The position numbers were made by a program, and so were the translations under genes. From NCBI GenBank assembly GCA_021738625.1, contig JAIPBS010000001.1, forward strand, positions 62,001 through 126,000: a stretch of 64,000 nucleotides of DNA. Reading direction: 5' to 3'. The stretch comes from Bacteroidales bacterium (GTDB lineage Bacteria > Bacteroidota > Bacteroidia > Bacteroidales > JAIOZK01). Positions 23,976 to 31,817 of the stretch are shown here, in pieces. Position 1 is the first letter of the stretch, and every line of letters starts with the position of its first letter. The notes beneath the pieces are model-generated. The model had not been told where the DNA came from, did no database searches, and saw only the letters and a list, made by a program, of their open reading frames with translations.

Positions 23976-24659
23976 TTAATCTTTATCTGCCTGAAATTTA
24001 AATCCCAGGCGTTTGCCGGTTTTGAGCGTGATGCTGTCGAGGGTCGACCGCATTTCGTATAATGTAATTTCTTTCACATTTTCGTAAGGCGGGGTCAATA
24101 GATCGAAGTTAATGGTGTAGCGAATGGCCGATTCAACAATTTCCCTGGCGGAAGTTTCATTCATCACCGCCGTATTGAAATTGTTGTACAACAACCCGAT
24201 CTCCCTTTTGCCTTCAATAAAATAGTGCATGTCTTTATTCACGAACACCCTGCCGATAAGATAACCAACGTCATTCAGGCGGTTGTACTTGAAGGAATCG
24301 GCCAGAAAATTGAAAATGTTGATGACGCCGCAATAGGAGCGTTCCTTGTCTTCTTTCACATAAGAAGTTTTCATTACTTCATGATTTCTCGAAAACTCAA
24401 ACACATTGGTATGCATCAGAAAGATGAGTACATCACCGGCAAATTTGAGTTCCAGCTCAAAATCACCTTTGGGTTTCAATTCAAACGGAACAGTTTCTTT
24501 GTTTTTCTTTTGAAAATTACGGTAATCCTCAACAATGCTATTCATGGCCAGGTTGAGTAATCCGAACGTATCAAGGGTATTGGAATAAACTTTTTGCTTG
24601 AGTTGTGCTTTATCGGTTAGTTCTTCAAAAAGGTTGCGCTTGGGTGAAAGATTGTTCAT
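23976..24659 (-). CDS. Conserved hypothetical protein, 227 aa
   Basis: A soluble protein with no signal peptide or membrane segment and no motif I recognise. Mixed alpha/beta composition with segments such as 'GVINIFNFLADSFKYNRLND' and 'GYLIGRVFVNKDMHYFIEGK'. It follows the PorT-like gene by only 8 bases on the same strand, so the two are probably translated from one message. A role in the type IX secretion or envelope machinery is possible from this context alone. Confidence 0.65.
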   Translation of the reverse strand: MNNLSPKRNLFEELTDKAQLKQKVYSNTLDTFGLLNLAMNSIVEDYRNFQKKNKETVPFELKPKGDFELELKFAGDVLIFLMHTNVFEFSRNHEVMKTSYVKEDKERSYCGVINIFNFLADSFKYNRLNDVGYLIGRVFVNKDMHYFIEGKREIGLLYNNFNTAVMNETSAREIVESAIRYTINFDLLTPPYENVKEITLYEMRSTLDSITLKTGKRLGFKFQADKD

Positions 24660-24667
24660 GCTTTTTT

Positions 24668-25453
24668 TTATTCAAAGGTAAAAGAAAGCATGAAAACTTT
24701 GGAATTGATGCGTTCAATTTCTTCCGAATAAATGGTTTCGTCGCGTTGCATGATATCCGTCAGACCATATCCCATCTTGGCTTCCACGCCAAACTTGAAG
24801 AATTCCGTGTAGAAATCAAAGCCCACGCCCACTTCCATCATAGCGTCGTGCTTGCTCAGCTTGATGTAGGTTTCATCGGCATTGTCTTTCTTCTTGTTGG
24901 CATTGGAAGCCAGATCGAGTGTGTACTTGGCGCCGGCCAGCAAATAAGCCCCGATGTTGTTCATGCGTTTGGATCGGTATTTTATATGGAATGGAAACTC
25001 AACAAATGTTGAGGGTACGTTTTTCTGTATATCGACCAGGGTTGTTGTAAGCTGTTGGTTTTGCTCGTCAAAATCATATTGCAGAATGGAGTAGTTCAGA
25101 TATCTTTCCCCAAACGCCAGGCTTGGCACAAAGCGCAGGTTGAAATATTTCCCCATACGCAAATCGGAAACAATACCGATGGTGAAGCCAACGGTAGGTT
25201 GCGGGCTTAATGCGTAAAGAAATGCCGAATCCCCGCCTATGTCCACATTGGTATATTTGCGATCTTCAAATCCCGGTTTCATCTTCAGGCTGAATAACAT
25301 TTGGTTGGCAGCAAGAGTAAAACCGAAATGCAGCCGTTCACCATGATTGTATTTGGGCAGGTTTTTCACATTTTTGATCTGGGCACTGGTAGTCAGGCCC
25401 GATAAAATACCGAGTAAAACAATCCCTGCTATGGCAATCTTTTTAATTTTCAA
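24668..25453 (-). CDS. porT: PorT-like outer-membrane protein of the type IX secretion system
   Basis: A 261-residue exported beta-barrel protein. The signal peptide is about residues 1-24 ('MKIKKIAIAGIVLLGILSGL' then 'TTSAQ'). 'KNLPKYNHGERLHFGFTLAA' and 'VDLRMGKYFNLRFVPSLAFG'-like strands (here 'SDLRMGKYFNLRFVPSLAFG') match the PorT/SprT family. The C-terminus ends in aromatic 'MLSFTFE'. PorT is needed for secretion of T9SS cargo such as the dehydrogenase at 19983. The family is divergent, so another outer-membrane barrel cannot be excluded. Confidence 0.72.
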   Translation of the reverse strand: MKIKKIAIAGIVLLGILSGLTTSAQIKNVKNLPKYNHGERLHFGFTLAANQMLFSLKMKPGFEDRKYTNVDIGGDSAFLYALSPQPTVGFTIGIVSDLRMGKYFNLRFVPSLAFGERYLNYSILQYDFDEQNQQLTTTLVDIQKNVPSTFVEFPFHIKYRSKRMNNIGAYLLAGAKYTLDLASNANKKKDNADETYIKLSKHDAMMEVGVGFDFYTEFFKFGVEAKMGYGLTDIMQRDETIYSEEIERINSKVFMLSFTFE

Positions 25454-25568
25454 TCTATGCTTGTTTAGAAATATGCTAACGACTGAATATTTGTTATATT
25501 TTTTGGTCTTTCATTTTATCCGTCAGGCCGTGCGGATGCAAGAGCGGAAATATCAAACCAGGGCAATT

Positions 25569-26582
25569 TCAACCAAAGTGTTTGAGGGTTTCCTCCAGCA
25601 AACGTTCTTTGCTCACAGGCACCACACCCACTTTCTCACAAACGATGCCTCCCGCCAGATTTGAGATGGCCGCGATTTCTTCGGCTTTTAAACCTGCAAC
25701 CAGGCAAAGGGTGGCAACGCTGACCACGGTGTCACCCGCTCCCGACACATCCGCTATTGAGCGATGGTGAGCCAGTAATTGCCCGGATTCGTAATCGGTT
25801 TCCGAGTTCATCCTGCTATAAAATACGCCTGCATCACTTAAGGTAGTCAGCACCATTTTTACTTTTTGCCTGTTATGTAAATACTGAACGGCATTCGAAA
25901 GGGCCGTTTTGTTGCCTGCGTCAAAATCCCGCTTCAGTCCTTCCTTGAGTTCCTTTAAATTGGGTTTGAATAAGGTCACATCCTGGAAAGCATCAAAATT
26001 CTTTTTCTTGGGGTCAACCACGATCGGCACCTTTAGCTCATTGGCCAGTTTAATGGTTTTATGAATGATCCCGCTTGTCAGCACGCCTTTGTTGTAATCC
26101 TGAAAAATAACGGCATCTATATTTTCTTCTTTCAGGATTTTTTCAATTTTCACATAAAAATCATTTGCTTCCCTTTCGGTAAGATCTTCCGTAAATTCTT
26201 CATCCACCCTGAGCAACTGCGCCTTGTTCCCGATGATCCTGAACTTGGTGGTGGTGATCCGTTCATCACTTTGGAGCAAACCGTGAACCGGCAGGTTTTC
26301 CCGTTGGCAAATGCTTAGAAATTCTTCACCTTTCAAATCCTGACCAATCACTGAACAAAGGACAGGTTCCGCTCCCAGCGAACGAATATTCAAAGCAACA
26401 TTGGCCGCTCCACCCAGCCGGTTTTCGCGCTTGTTAACAGCTACAATGGGAACCGGAGCTTCAGGGGAGATCCTTTCCACATGACCCCAAACGTATGAGT
26501 CCACCATCACGTCTCCCAGGATCAGCACCCTGCGTTTGTTGAAAGAATCGAATACATGCTTAGTCTTTTCTATATCCAACAT
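25569..26582 (-). CDS. rfaE1: D-glycero-beta-D-manno-heptose-7-phosphate kinase
   Basis: A PfkB/ribokinase-family kinase that phosphorylates heptose-7-phosphate at C1 in ADP-heptose synthesis for the lipopolysaccharide core. Motifs are 'ILGDVMVDSYVWGHVERISP' at the N-terminus (matching HldE domain 1), 'GGAANVALNI' for substrate binding, and the catalytic 'DVSGAGDTVVS' with the general base Asp. At 337 residues it is the kinase domain alone, without the fused nucleotidyltransferase of enterobacterial HldE; a separate RfaE2 would be needed and is not in the window. Confidence 0.9.
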   Translation of the reverse strand: MLDIEKTKHVFDSFNKRRVLILGDVMVDSYVWGHVERISPEAPVPIVAVNKRENRLGGAANVALNIRSLGAEPVLCSVIGQDLKGEEFLSICQRENLPVHGLLQSDERITTTKFRIIGNKAQLLRVDEEFTEDLTEREANDFYVKIEKILKEENIDAVIFQDYNKGVLTSGIIHKTIKLANELKVPIVVDPKKKNFDAFQDVTLFKPNLKELKEGLKRDFDAGNKTALSNAVQYLHNRQKVKMVLTTLSDAGVFYSRMNSETDYESGQLLAHHRSIADVSGAGDTVVSVATLCLVAGLKAEEIAAISNLAGGIVCEKVGVVPVSKERLLEETLKHFG

Positions 26583-26637
26583 GATATTGTGGGGTTGAAA
26601 ATTGGAGCAAATTTAATGATTTGATTTCAAACCGGTT

Positions 26638-27846
26638 TCAGGATAATTCCGCAAGCGCTTTACGCATTCTCTTCAGTGCCTCTTTCAACAACTCATTTGA
26701 GGTGGCATAAGAAATCCTGATACAACCGGGGTTGCCGAAGGCTGCACCCGGAACCGTAGCAACATGTGCCTTATCCAGCAGGTAAAGACAGAGATCCTTG
26801 CTGTTATTGACCGTAAGTGTGCCGTTTGATTTTCCAAAATAATGACGAACGTTTGGAAAAATATAGAAAGCTCCCTGCGGTTCGTTGGTCTTCATTCCGG
26901 GGATTTCATTCAGCAAGTCAATCACCAGCGACCTTCTTTCCCTGAAGGCTTCCACCATTTTTTTGATGTCTTCCGATGCGCAGGGATCCGTTTTGATCGC
27001 TTCCAGGGCTGCCTTCTGCCCGATGGAAGAAGCACCCGAGGTATACTGGCCCTGGATGGTGTCACATGCCTTTGCAATGGGCAAGGGTGCTGCTATGTAT
27101 CCGATCCGCCAGCCCGTCATGGCGTAGCCCTTGGAAACACCATTCACAATGATCACCTGTTCTTTTACATCATTGAACTGCGCAATGCTTTGATGTTCTC
27201 CGCCAAAATTGATATACTCGTAAATCTCATCCGAGATGATGAAAATATTTTTGTATTTCTTCAGCACCTCCGCAATAGCATTCAGTTCGTTCCTTGTATA
27301 AACCGTACCACTGGGATTACAGGGCGAACTAAAAATAAAGATCTTTGTTTTGGGTGTGATGGCTTCTTCAATCTGTTGAGGGCTTATCTTAAAGTTATTT
27401 TCGATTGTTGCCGGAAGAAATACAGGATCACCGTCGGCCATTTTCGCCATCTCAGGATATGATACCCAGTAAGGAGATGGGATGAGTACTTCATCGCCCG
27501 GATCGAGCAAACACAACATGGTATTGGCGATGGATTGCTTGGCACCGTTGGAAACGATGATCTGGGCGGGATCATAGTCCAGTTGGTTGTCTCTTTTCAA
27601 TTTGGCCGAAATGGCTTTTCGCAGTTCGGGAATGCCTGCAACCGGGGTGTAGTGTGTAAAATTATTGTCGATGGCTTTTCGGGCTGCCTCCTTGATGCAT
27701 GCAGGGGTGTTAAAATCCGGCTCGCCTATGCTGAGGTTGATTACGTCAACGCCTTTCTCTTTTAACTCTCTGCTTCTTCTGGTCATTTCAAGAGTGGCTG
27801 ATTCGGACAGGCGTTTTATTCGGGTTGACAACAATTCGGTATTCAT
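26638..27846 (-). CDS. aspC: Class I aspartate aminotransferase
   Basis: A 402-residue PLP enzyme of fold type I. Motifs are 'SIGEPDFNTP' (39-48), 'SNGAKQSIANT', 'SPCNPSGTVYTRNEL' (174-188), 'IISDEIYEYINF', PLP-binding Lys239 in 'NGVSKGYAMTGWRIG' and the carboxylate-binding Arg in 'PGCIRISYATS'. It transfers an amino group between aspartate and 2-oxoglutarate or related acids. It is most like the thermophile/Bacteroidota Igamma subgroup. The gene is transcribed alone or together with the heptose kinase gene 55 bases downstream. Confidence 0.92.
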   Translation of the reverse strand: MNTELLSTRIKRLSESATLEMTRRSRELKEKGVDVINLSIGEPDFNTPACIKEAARKAIDNNFTHYTPVAGIPELRKAISAKLKRDNQLDYDPAQIIVSNGAKQSIANTMLCLLDPGDEVLIPSPYWVSYPEMAKMADGDPVFLPATIENNFKISPQQIEEAITPKTKIFIFSSPCNPSGTVYTRNELNAIAEVLKKYKNIFIISDEIYEYINFGGEHQSIAQFNDVKEQVIIVNGVSKGYAMTGWRIGYIAAPLPIAKACDTIQGQYTSGASSIGQKAALEAIKTDPCASEDIKKMVEAFRERRSLVIDLLNEIPGMKTNEPQGAFYIFPNVRHYFGKSNGTLTVNNSKDLCLYLLDKAHVATVPGAAFGNPGCIRISYATSNELLKEALKRMRKALAELS

Positions 27847-27910
27847 TTGGTAACATCAGGTTTTTGTTAATATTTTCACAGAAAAAGAGCAAATTTAATA
27901 ATTTTTACAG

Positions 27911-27969
27911 TACTGTCCGGGAAAATTTGGGGAGATTCCTCGCTTCGCTTGGCGTCTAACCGGATAGTA
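27911..27969. repeat. Palindromic element copy C, internally deleted (59 bp)
   Basis: TACTGTCCGG (27911-27920) and CCGGATAGTA (27960-27969) are the same terminal inverted repeats as in copy A, but the whole centre is missing: 'gattcctcgcttcgctt' joins directly to the right end. It sits in the divergent gap between aspC and the gene at 28047. Internal deletion between intact ends is typical of MITE-like elements. Confidence 0.78.
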
Positions 27970-28046
27970 GTGTAATTTTATGAAAATCCCGATTATCTTA
28001 AACAATCACTATTTTTGCATTACTAATAATCATTAAGCGATCATCC

Positions 28047-28583
28047 ATGAAAGAATTCCTTGAAATCCTGAAATATGTATTACCCGCACTGGTTGTTTTG
28101 GCAACGGCCTATCTAATGATTAAAGAATTGTTAAGGAAAGAAAAGGAAAGACTCGATTGGCTCAGCCGCCAGGAGAACAAGGCGGAAAACCTGAAAATCA
28201 TTACCCCTATTCGTATTCAGGCCTATGAAAGAATCGTTCTTTTCCTGGAAAGGATGGTACCGAACAACCTCATCATCCGCACCAACAAACAGGGCATGAA
28301 TCCTTACGAATTACAGTCTTCAATGATCAAGGCCATTAGGGATGAGTATGAACACAATCTCTCCCAGCAATTGTATGTTTCGCCCGCGGCCTGGGAAATG
28401 GTAAAAAACGCCCGCGAATGGATGATCAACGTCATCAACAAAGCATATGGCGGGATTGGTGAAGACGCAAACACGTCCGATTACTCAGGAAAAATTTTCG
28501 AATTGTACCTTGAGCATAAAAAAACACCCGTGAGCCAGGCACTTGAATTTGTCCGGGAAGAAATGGGCAAAAAATTTGAATAA
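28047..28583 (+). CDS. Conserved membrane-anchored protein of unknown function
   Basis: 178 residues with one N-terminal transmembrane helix (about 8-27, 'YVLPALVVLATAYLMIKELL') and then a charged, largely helical cytoplasmic domain. Segments such as 'APIRIQAYERIVLFLER'-type (here 'TPIRIQAYERIVLFLERM') and 'YVSPAAWEMVKNAREWMI' recur in Bacteroidota proteins of unknown role. A -7-like TATTTTTG at 28010-28017 lies 29 bases before the ATG. Beyond a single-pass anchor with a cytoplasmic helical domain I cannot suggest a function. Confidence 0.7.
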   Translation: MKEFLEILKYVLPALVVLATAYLMIKELLRKEKERLDWLSRQENKAENLKIITPIRIQAYERIVLFLERMVPNNLIIRTNKQGMNPYELQSSMIKAIRDEYEHNLSQQLYVSPAAWEMVKNAREWMINVINKAYGGIGEDANTSDYSGKIFELYLEHKKTPVSQALEFVREEMGKKFE

Positions 28584-28589
28584 AAAACA

Positions 28590-28630
28590 GCCCCAGCCAG
28601 TTTAAAAAACTTGAACAGGGGCCTTTCATT
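28590..28630 (+). terminator. Weak terminator-like hairpin
   Basis: GCCCC (28590-28594) pairs with GGGGC (28618-28622), with a nested AGTTT/AAACT-like pairing in the loop and a T-containing tail. It lies directly after the stop codon at 28583. Confidence 0.4.
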
Positions 28631-28697
28631 TATAATTGCCGGCTATATGACGCCTATCTCAACTTGTTAATTTTTTGTTAAAATTAGTTTAACAAAA

Positions 28698-29207
28698 TTA
28701 GTTGGGGTTATACTCCTGCAATTTCTTCATCAACTTCTGTCTAACAAAGAAAATCCTGCTCTTAACCGTTCCTATCGACAGGTCGAGCTTTTCAGCTATC
28801 TCTTTGTATTTATACCCTTCATTATACATTTCAAATGCCCTTCTGTAGTCGGCATCCAATTCCCGAATGGCTGATTTTAATTCGTTTGCAGCGAATACGG
28901 AGTCTGGCCTTGCATAATGCTCTTCTTTTGAATTGTTGATGTAATGATGGTTTTCCGTTGAATCGATGATGGTATTCGCCCTTTTGGCCCGCCTGTAATT
29001 GTTGATGAAGATATTCTTCATGATGGTAAAAACCCAGGCTTTGAAATTGCTGTGTCGTACATATTTTTCGCGATAGGTCAAAGCCTTCAAAAAGGTTTCC
29101 TGTATTAGGTCTTTGGCATCATCTGAATTACCTGTTAACCGCTGGGCAAAATATTCAAGATTCGGATTCAGGTTTGTAAGCTTATAATTAAATTCTATTG
29201 CTGTCAT
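28698..29207 (-). CDS. ECF-type RNA polymerase sigma factor
   Basis: A 169-residue group 4 sigma factor. Region 2 is at about residues 10-85 ('DDAKDLIQETFLKALTYREK', 'KAWVFTIMKNIFINNYRR') and region 4 at about 110-165 ('SAIRELDADYRRAFEMYNEG', 'YKEIAEKLDLSIGTVKSRIF'). No anti-sigma factor is adjacent. Instead, the next gene on the same strand is a MerR/cobalamin regulator, and both genes carry the same GTTAAAC-type motif at their promoters. This suggests a regulator-sigma pair like those in light- or vitamin-B12-responsive systems. Confidence 0.9.
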   Translation of the reverse strand: MTAIEFNYKLTNLNPNLEYFAQRLTGNSDDAKDLIQETFLKALTYREKYVRHSNFKAWVFTIMKNIFINNYRRAKRANTIIDSTENHHYINNSKEEHYARPDSVFAANELKSAIRELDADYRRAFEMYNEGYKYKEIAEKLDLSIGTVKSRIFFVRQKLMKKLQEYNPN

Positions 29208-29507
29208 CTTTATAAGGTTTTATATTTAACACTTATTTGTTTAATTCTTAGGATACAAAGTTAAACACAAAAGCGGGTAGATGTCAAGTGTTAAATTGTG
29301 AAATATTTGTTAAATTCCGTTAAACAAAATACAGGCACTGGGGAATGGGCAAAATGGAGTTAAAGTTTTTGTGGTCAGCTATGTTTGGGCCATATACTGA
29401 ACCTTACAAAGCAAAGCATTTTTCTGTTGGAATCAGTTATACCGATTGGAGCATAAGGTCAATCATTGCAAACCTGTTCCGAATCGGTATAAATAAAAAT
29501 ATCAGCA
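29208..29507. other. 300-bp regulatory gap between sigma and MerR genes
   Basis: No gene is visible. The left half carries a cluster of TTTGTTTAA/GTTAAAC-like words in both orientations at 29224, 29236, 29260, 29288, 29306 and 29319. The right half has an inverted repeat with 10-bp arms, TATACCGATT (29438-29447) and AATCGGTATA (29482-29491), separated by 34 bases, just downstream of the MerR gene. Confidence 0.6.
29256..29287 (-). promoter_or_regulatory. Promoter of the ECF sigma gene with overlapping operator-like words
   Basis: On the minus strand TTG (29287-29285) is followed after 21 bases by TAACTTTG (29263-29256), a good -7 match. GTTAAACAC (plus strand 29260-29268) overlaps the -7 box, and further copies lie upstream at 29288, 29306 and 29319, where a repressor could act. 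Confidence 0.55.
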
Positions 29508-30386
29508 TCAATAACTGGAAATAATCTGTTTAAATTCATCAACATTTTCCAACAGAACCACATTGGAAGGCAGGATAGATTTCAGGCTGCTTACAAAACG
29601 GCCTGAAATGTATGTAGTCACTTGAGGAAACACTTCTCCGAACATATTCAACAAGTCCGTAATCCGGTCATGTTTTACTGAAGCTGTCAGGGATGTTACC
29701 ATAAAATCGGGTTTGTATTTTGCAGTCACCGGCTCAAGATCTTCACGCGGTATGGCCTGCCCCAGATATAAAACAGCATGCCCTTGTTTTTTGATCAGGT
29801 AATAATTGATCAACAGGCCGATTTCATGAAATTCCCATTCGGGCAGAAATAACATGAATTTCTTTCCGGTTTTTTCTGCCGGGCTTTGATTATCAATAGC
29901 CACCATCAACTTCAACTTGATCAGATTGGAAATAAAATGTTCCTGTGCGGGATTGATGGCGCCGGTTTGCCACAACACACCCACTTTATTAAAAAGGGGA
30001 TAAATGATCTTAAAAATGGTGTCTTCAAAACCCAGGTTCAATATGGCCGTGTTGATGATCTTATCAAACTTTGCCTCATTCAGGTCGATCATAGCAACCA
30101 CCAACCCTTCAATCTGACAATCAAAATCAGTATCAACACGGCTCACTTCAGAAATCTTTTCATTCAAATGGCTTTCGTTGAGATTGGCAATTTTAGAAAT
30201 CTTAAAACCGTGTTTGTGAAGGATGGAAACGTTCAACAATTTCTTAAGGTCCTCATCATCATAATACCTGATGTTTGATTCGGTGCGCTTAGGATTTACG
30301 ATGCTATAACGCTTTTCCCAAATCCTTATGGTATGGGCTTTGATGCCGGTCATCGTCTCAAGATCCTTAATAGAGTAATGCGCCAT
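29508..30386 (-). CDS. MerR-family regulator with cobalamin-binding domain (CarH/LitR-like)
   Basis: 292 residues. Residues 3-72 are a MerR winged helix ('YSIKDLETMTGIKAHTIRIW', 'IRYYDDEDLKKLL'). About 90-165 form the helical cap and 175-285 a B12-binding Rossmann domain. The cobalamin signature ExHxxG is Glu185-x-His187-x-x-Gly190; the adenosylcobalamin-photoreceptor pattern W-x9-EH is Trp139...Glu149-His150. From memory, Thermus CarH has a His directly after that Trp which binds cobalt after illumination; here it is Gln140, so B12 binding is likely but the light chemistry may differ. It probably represses itself and the ECF sigma gene. No carotenoid genes are in the window. Confidence 0.85.
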   Translation of the reverse strand: MAHYSIKDLETMTGIKAHTIRIWEKRYSIVNPKRTESNIRYYDDEDLKKLLNVSILHKHGFKISKIANLNESHLNEKISEVSRVDTDFDCQIEGLVVAMIDLNEAKFDKIINTAILNLGFEDTIFKIIYPLFNKVGVLWQTGAINPAQEHFISNLIKLKLMVAIDNQSPAEKTGKKFMLFLPEWEFHEIGLLINYYLIKKQGHAVLYLGQAIPREDLEPVTAKYKPDFMVTSLTASVKHDRITDLLNMFGEVFPQVTTYISGRFVSSLKSILPSNVVLLENVDEFKQIISSY

Positions 30387-30412
30387 GTTCGTGTGGGTTG
30401 CTGTTTGACAGT

Positions 30413-30452
30413 GTTAAACAAACAAAATTAGCTTTTGTTTAATTTTAGTCAA
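30413..30452 (-). promoter_or_regulatory. Promoter and operator-like repeats of the MerR gene
   Basis: On the minus strand TTG (30452-30450) is followed after 19 bases by TAATTTTG (30430-30423). GTTAAACAAAC (plus 30413-30423) covers the expected start site, and TTTGTTTAA (30434-30442) lies in the spacer. The exact 10-mer GTTAAACAAA is also found at 29319-29328 upstream of the sigma gene. Confidence 0.6.
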
Positions 30453-30493
30453 GCTTGTTGTAAACCGAAATTTGTAATTTCGCTGTTAAATCG

Positions 30494-31288
30494 ATGAAAC
30501 TTAACATACCTCAAAATATTGTATTGATCGGAGCCGGGAATGTGGCCTCTCACCTGGGGATAGCGTTGATGCTAAAAGGACTTAATATAGTACAGGTTTA
30601 CTCCCGGACCCTTGAAACTGCAAAAAATCTTGCATTCGAACTGAGTGGGGATTTTACGAACTCTCCCGGTGAGATCGAAACAAATGCAGACCTTTATATT
30701 GTCAGCATCCCCGACCAGGCAACCGGAGAGCTATTGCCACAGATCATGCTGAAAGACGAATTGATTGTTCATACTTCCGGTTCACTTCCCATGAACATAT
30801 TATCCGGGGTTTCAGCAAACCACGGGGTGTTTTATCCCTTGCAAACATTTTCGAAAAAGCGGAAACTCGACTACTCAACCATACCTTTCTGCATTGAAGC
30901 GAATTCCCTGGAAAATCTGGAGAAACTTCATGATCTGGCAGATTTGCTCTCAGGAAGGGTATTTGACCTGGATTCGATTCAGCGCAAGCAGGCTCATCTT
31001 GCGGCTGTGTTTGCCTGCAATTTCAGCAATCATATGTTCAGGATTTCAGACGACATTTTAAAGGAATATGATATCCCTTTCGACCTGCTCAAGCCATTGA
31101 TAACGGAAACAGCCGCCAAGGTAATGGAGCATCACCCAAAAGAAGCTCAAACCGGGCCGGCCTTGCGCAACGACAGTCAGGTGATAGAAGAACACCTCAG
31201 ATTACTTGAAAAACATAAAGACATAAGGGAATTGTACAAACAAATAACCCGCGACATCAACAAACGATTTAATAAAGACAATAAATGA
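30494..31288 (+). CDS. Rossmann-fold DUF2520 protein
   Basis: 264 residues. The N-terminus is an NAD(P)-binding Rossmann domain ('IVLIGAGNVASHLGIALMLK', residues 10-29), related to pyrroline-5-carboxylate reductase and ketopantoate reductase. The C-terminal half (about 130-260) is the all-helical DUF2520 domain ('QRKQAHLAAVFACNFSNHMF', 'ETAAKVMEHHPKEAQTGPAL'). The substrate is unknown. It is the first gene of the envelope run to 36228 and overlaps the KdsC-like gene by 4 bases. Confidence 0.88.
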   Translation: MKLNIPQNIVLIGAGNVASHLGIALMLKGLNIVQVYSRTLETAKNLAFELSGDFTNSPGEIETNADLYIVSIPDQATGELLPQIMLKDELIVHTSGSLPMNILSGVSANHGVFYPLQTFSKKRKLDYSTIPFCIEANSLENLEKLHDLADLLSGRVFDLDSIQRKQAHLAAVFACNFSNHMFRISDDILKEYDIPFDLLKPLITETAAKVMEHHPKEAQTGPALRNDSQVIEEHLRLLEKHKDIRELYKQITRDINKRFNKDNK

Positions 31289-31806
31289 CAAGCTACAAAC
31301 AATTGCTGCAGGAAGTAAACACCTTTATTTTTGATTATGACGGTGTTTTAACAAATGGCATCGTGGTGCTGATGGAAACCGGCGAACACCTGCGCACTGC
31401 CAATGTGAAAGACGGATATGCCATACAACTGGCTGCCAGAAAAGGATACAAAGTAGCCATCATCACCGGTGGATATTCCAAAACCGTGGAAACCAGGTTT
31501 AAAGACCTGAGCGTGACGGATGTGTTTATCGGAGCCAAAAACAAAATGAAAATTTTTAAGGATTATATCGAAGAATATGACCTCGACCCGAAAAACGTAC
31601 TTTATATGGGCGATGATATCCCCGACTACGAAGTCATGAAGAAAGTGGGTGTACCGACCTGCCCCGCCGACGCCGCAGAGGAGATTAAATCCATCTCGAA
31701 ATATATTTCACATTACAAAGGCGGCGAAGGATGTGTGCGGGAGATCATCGAACAGGTGCTTAAAATCCAGGGAAAATGGATGAATAATGATGCTTACGAC
31801 TGGTAA
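31285..31806 (+). CDS. kdsC: KdsC-like HAD phosphatase (3-deoxy-D-manno-octulosonate 8-phosphate phosphatase)
   Basis: 173 residues, HAD subfamily IIIA. The nucleophile motif is 'FDYDGVLTNG' (DxDGxxT), motif II is 'IITGGYS', and motifs III/IV are 'GAKNKMKIFKDYIEE' and 'VLYMGDDIPDYEVMKKVG'. The KdsC family makes Kdo for the lipopolysaccharide inner core and is tetrameric, without a cap domain; the length matches. It overlaps the preceding gene by ATGA and precedes a UbiA gene by 11 bases. Confidence 0.85.
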   Translation: MTSYKQLLQEVNTFIFDYDGVLTNGIVVLMETGEHLRTANVKDGYAIQLAARKGYKVAIITGGYSKTVETRFKDLSVTDVFIGAKNKMKIFKDYIEEYDLDPKNVLYMGDDIPDYEVMKKVGVPTCPADAAEEIKSISKYISHYKGGEGCVREIIEQVLKIQGKWMNNDAYDW

Positions 31807-31817
31807 AAAATATTGCT

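Noticed and set aside
29508-30386. Claim of a proven light-sensing carotenoid switch
   Set aside because: No carotenoid genes are in the window and the cobalt-ligating His seen in Thermus CarH is Gln; only cobalamin binding is supported.
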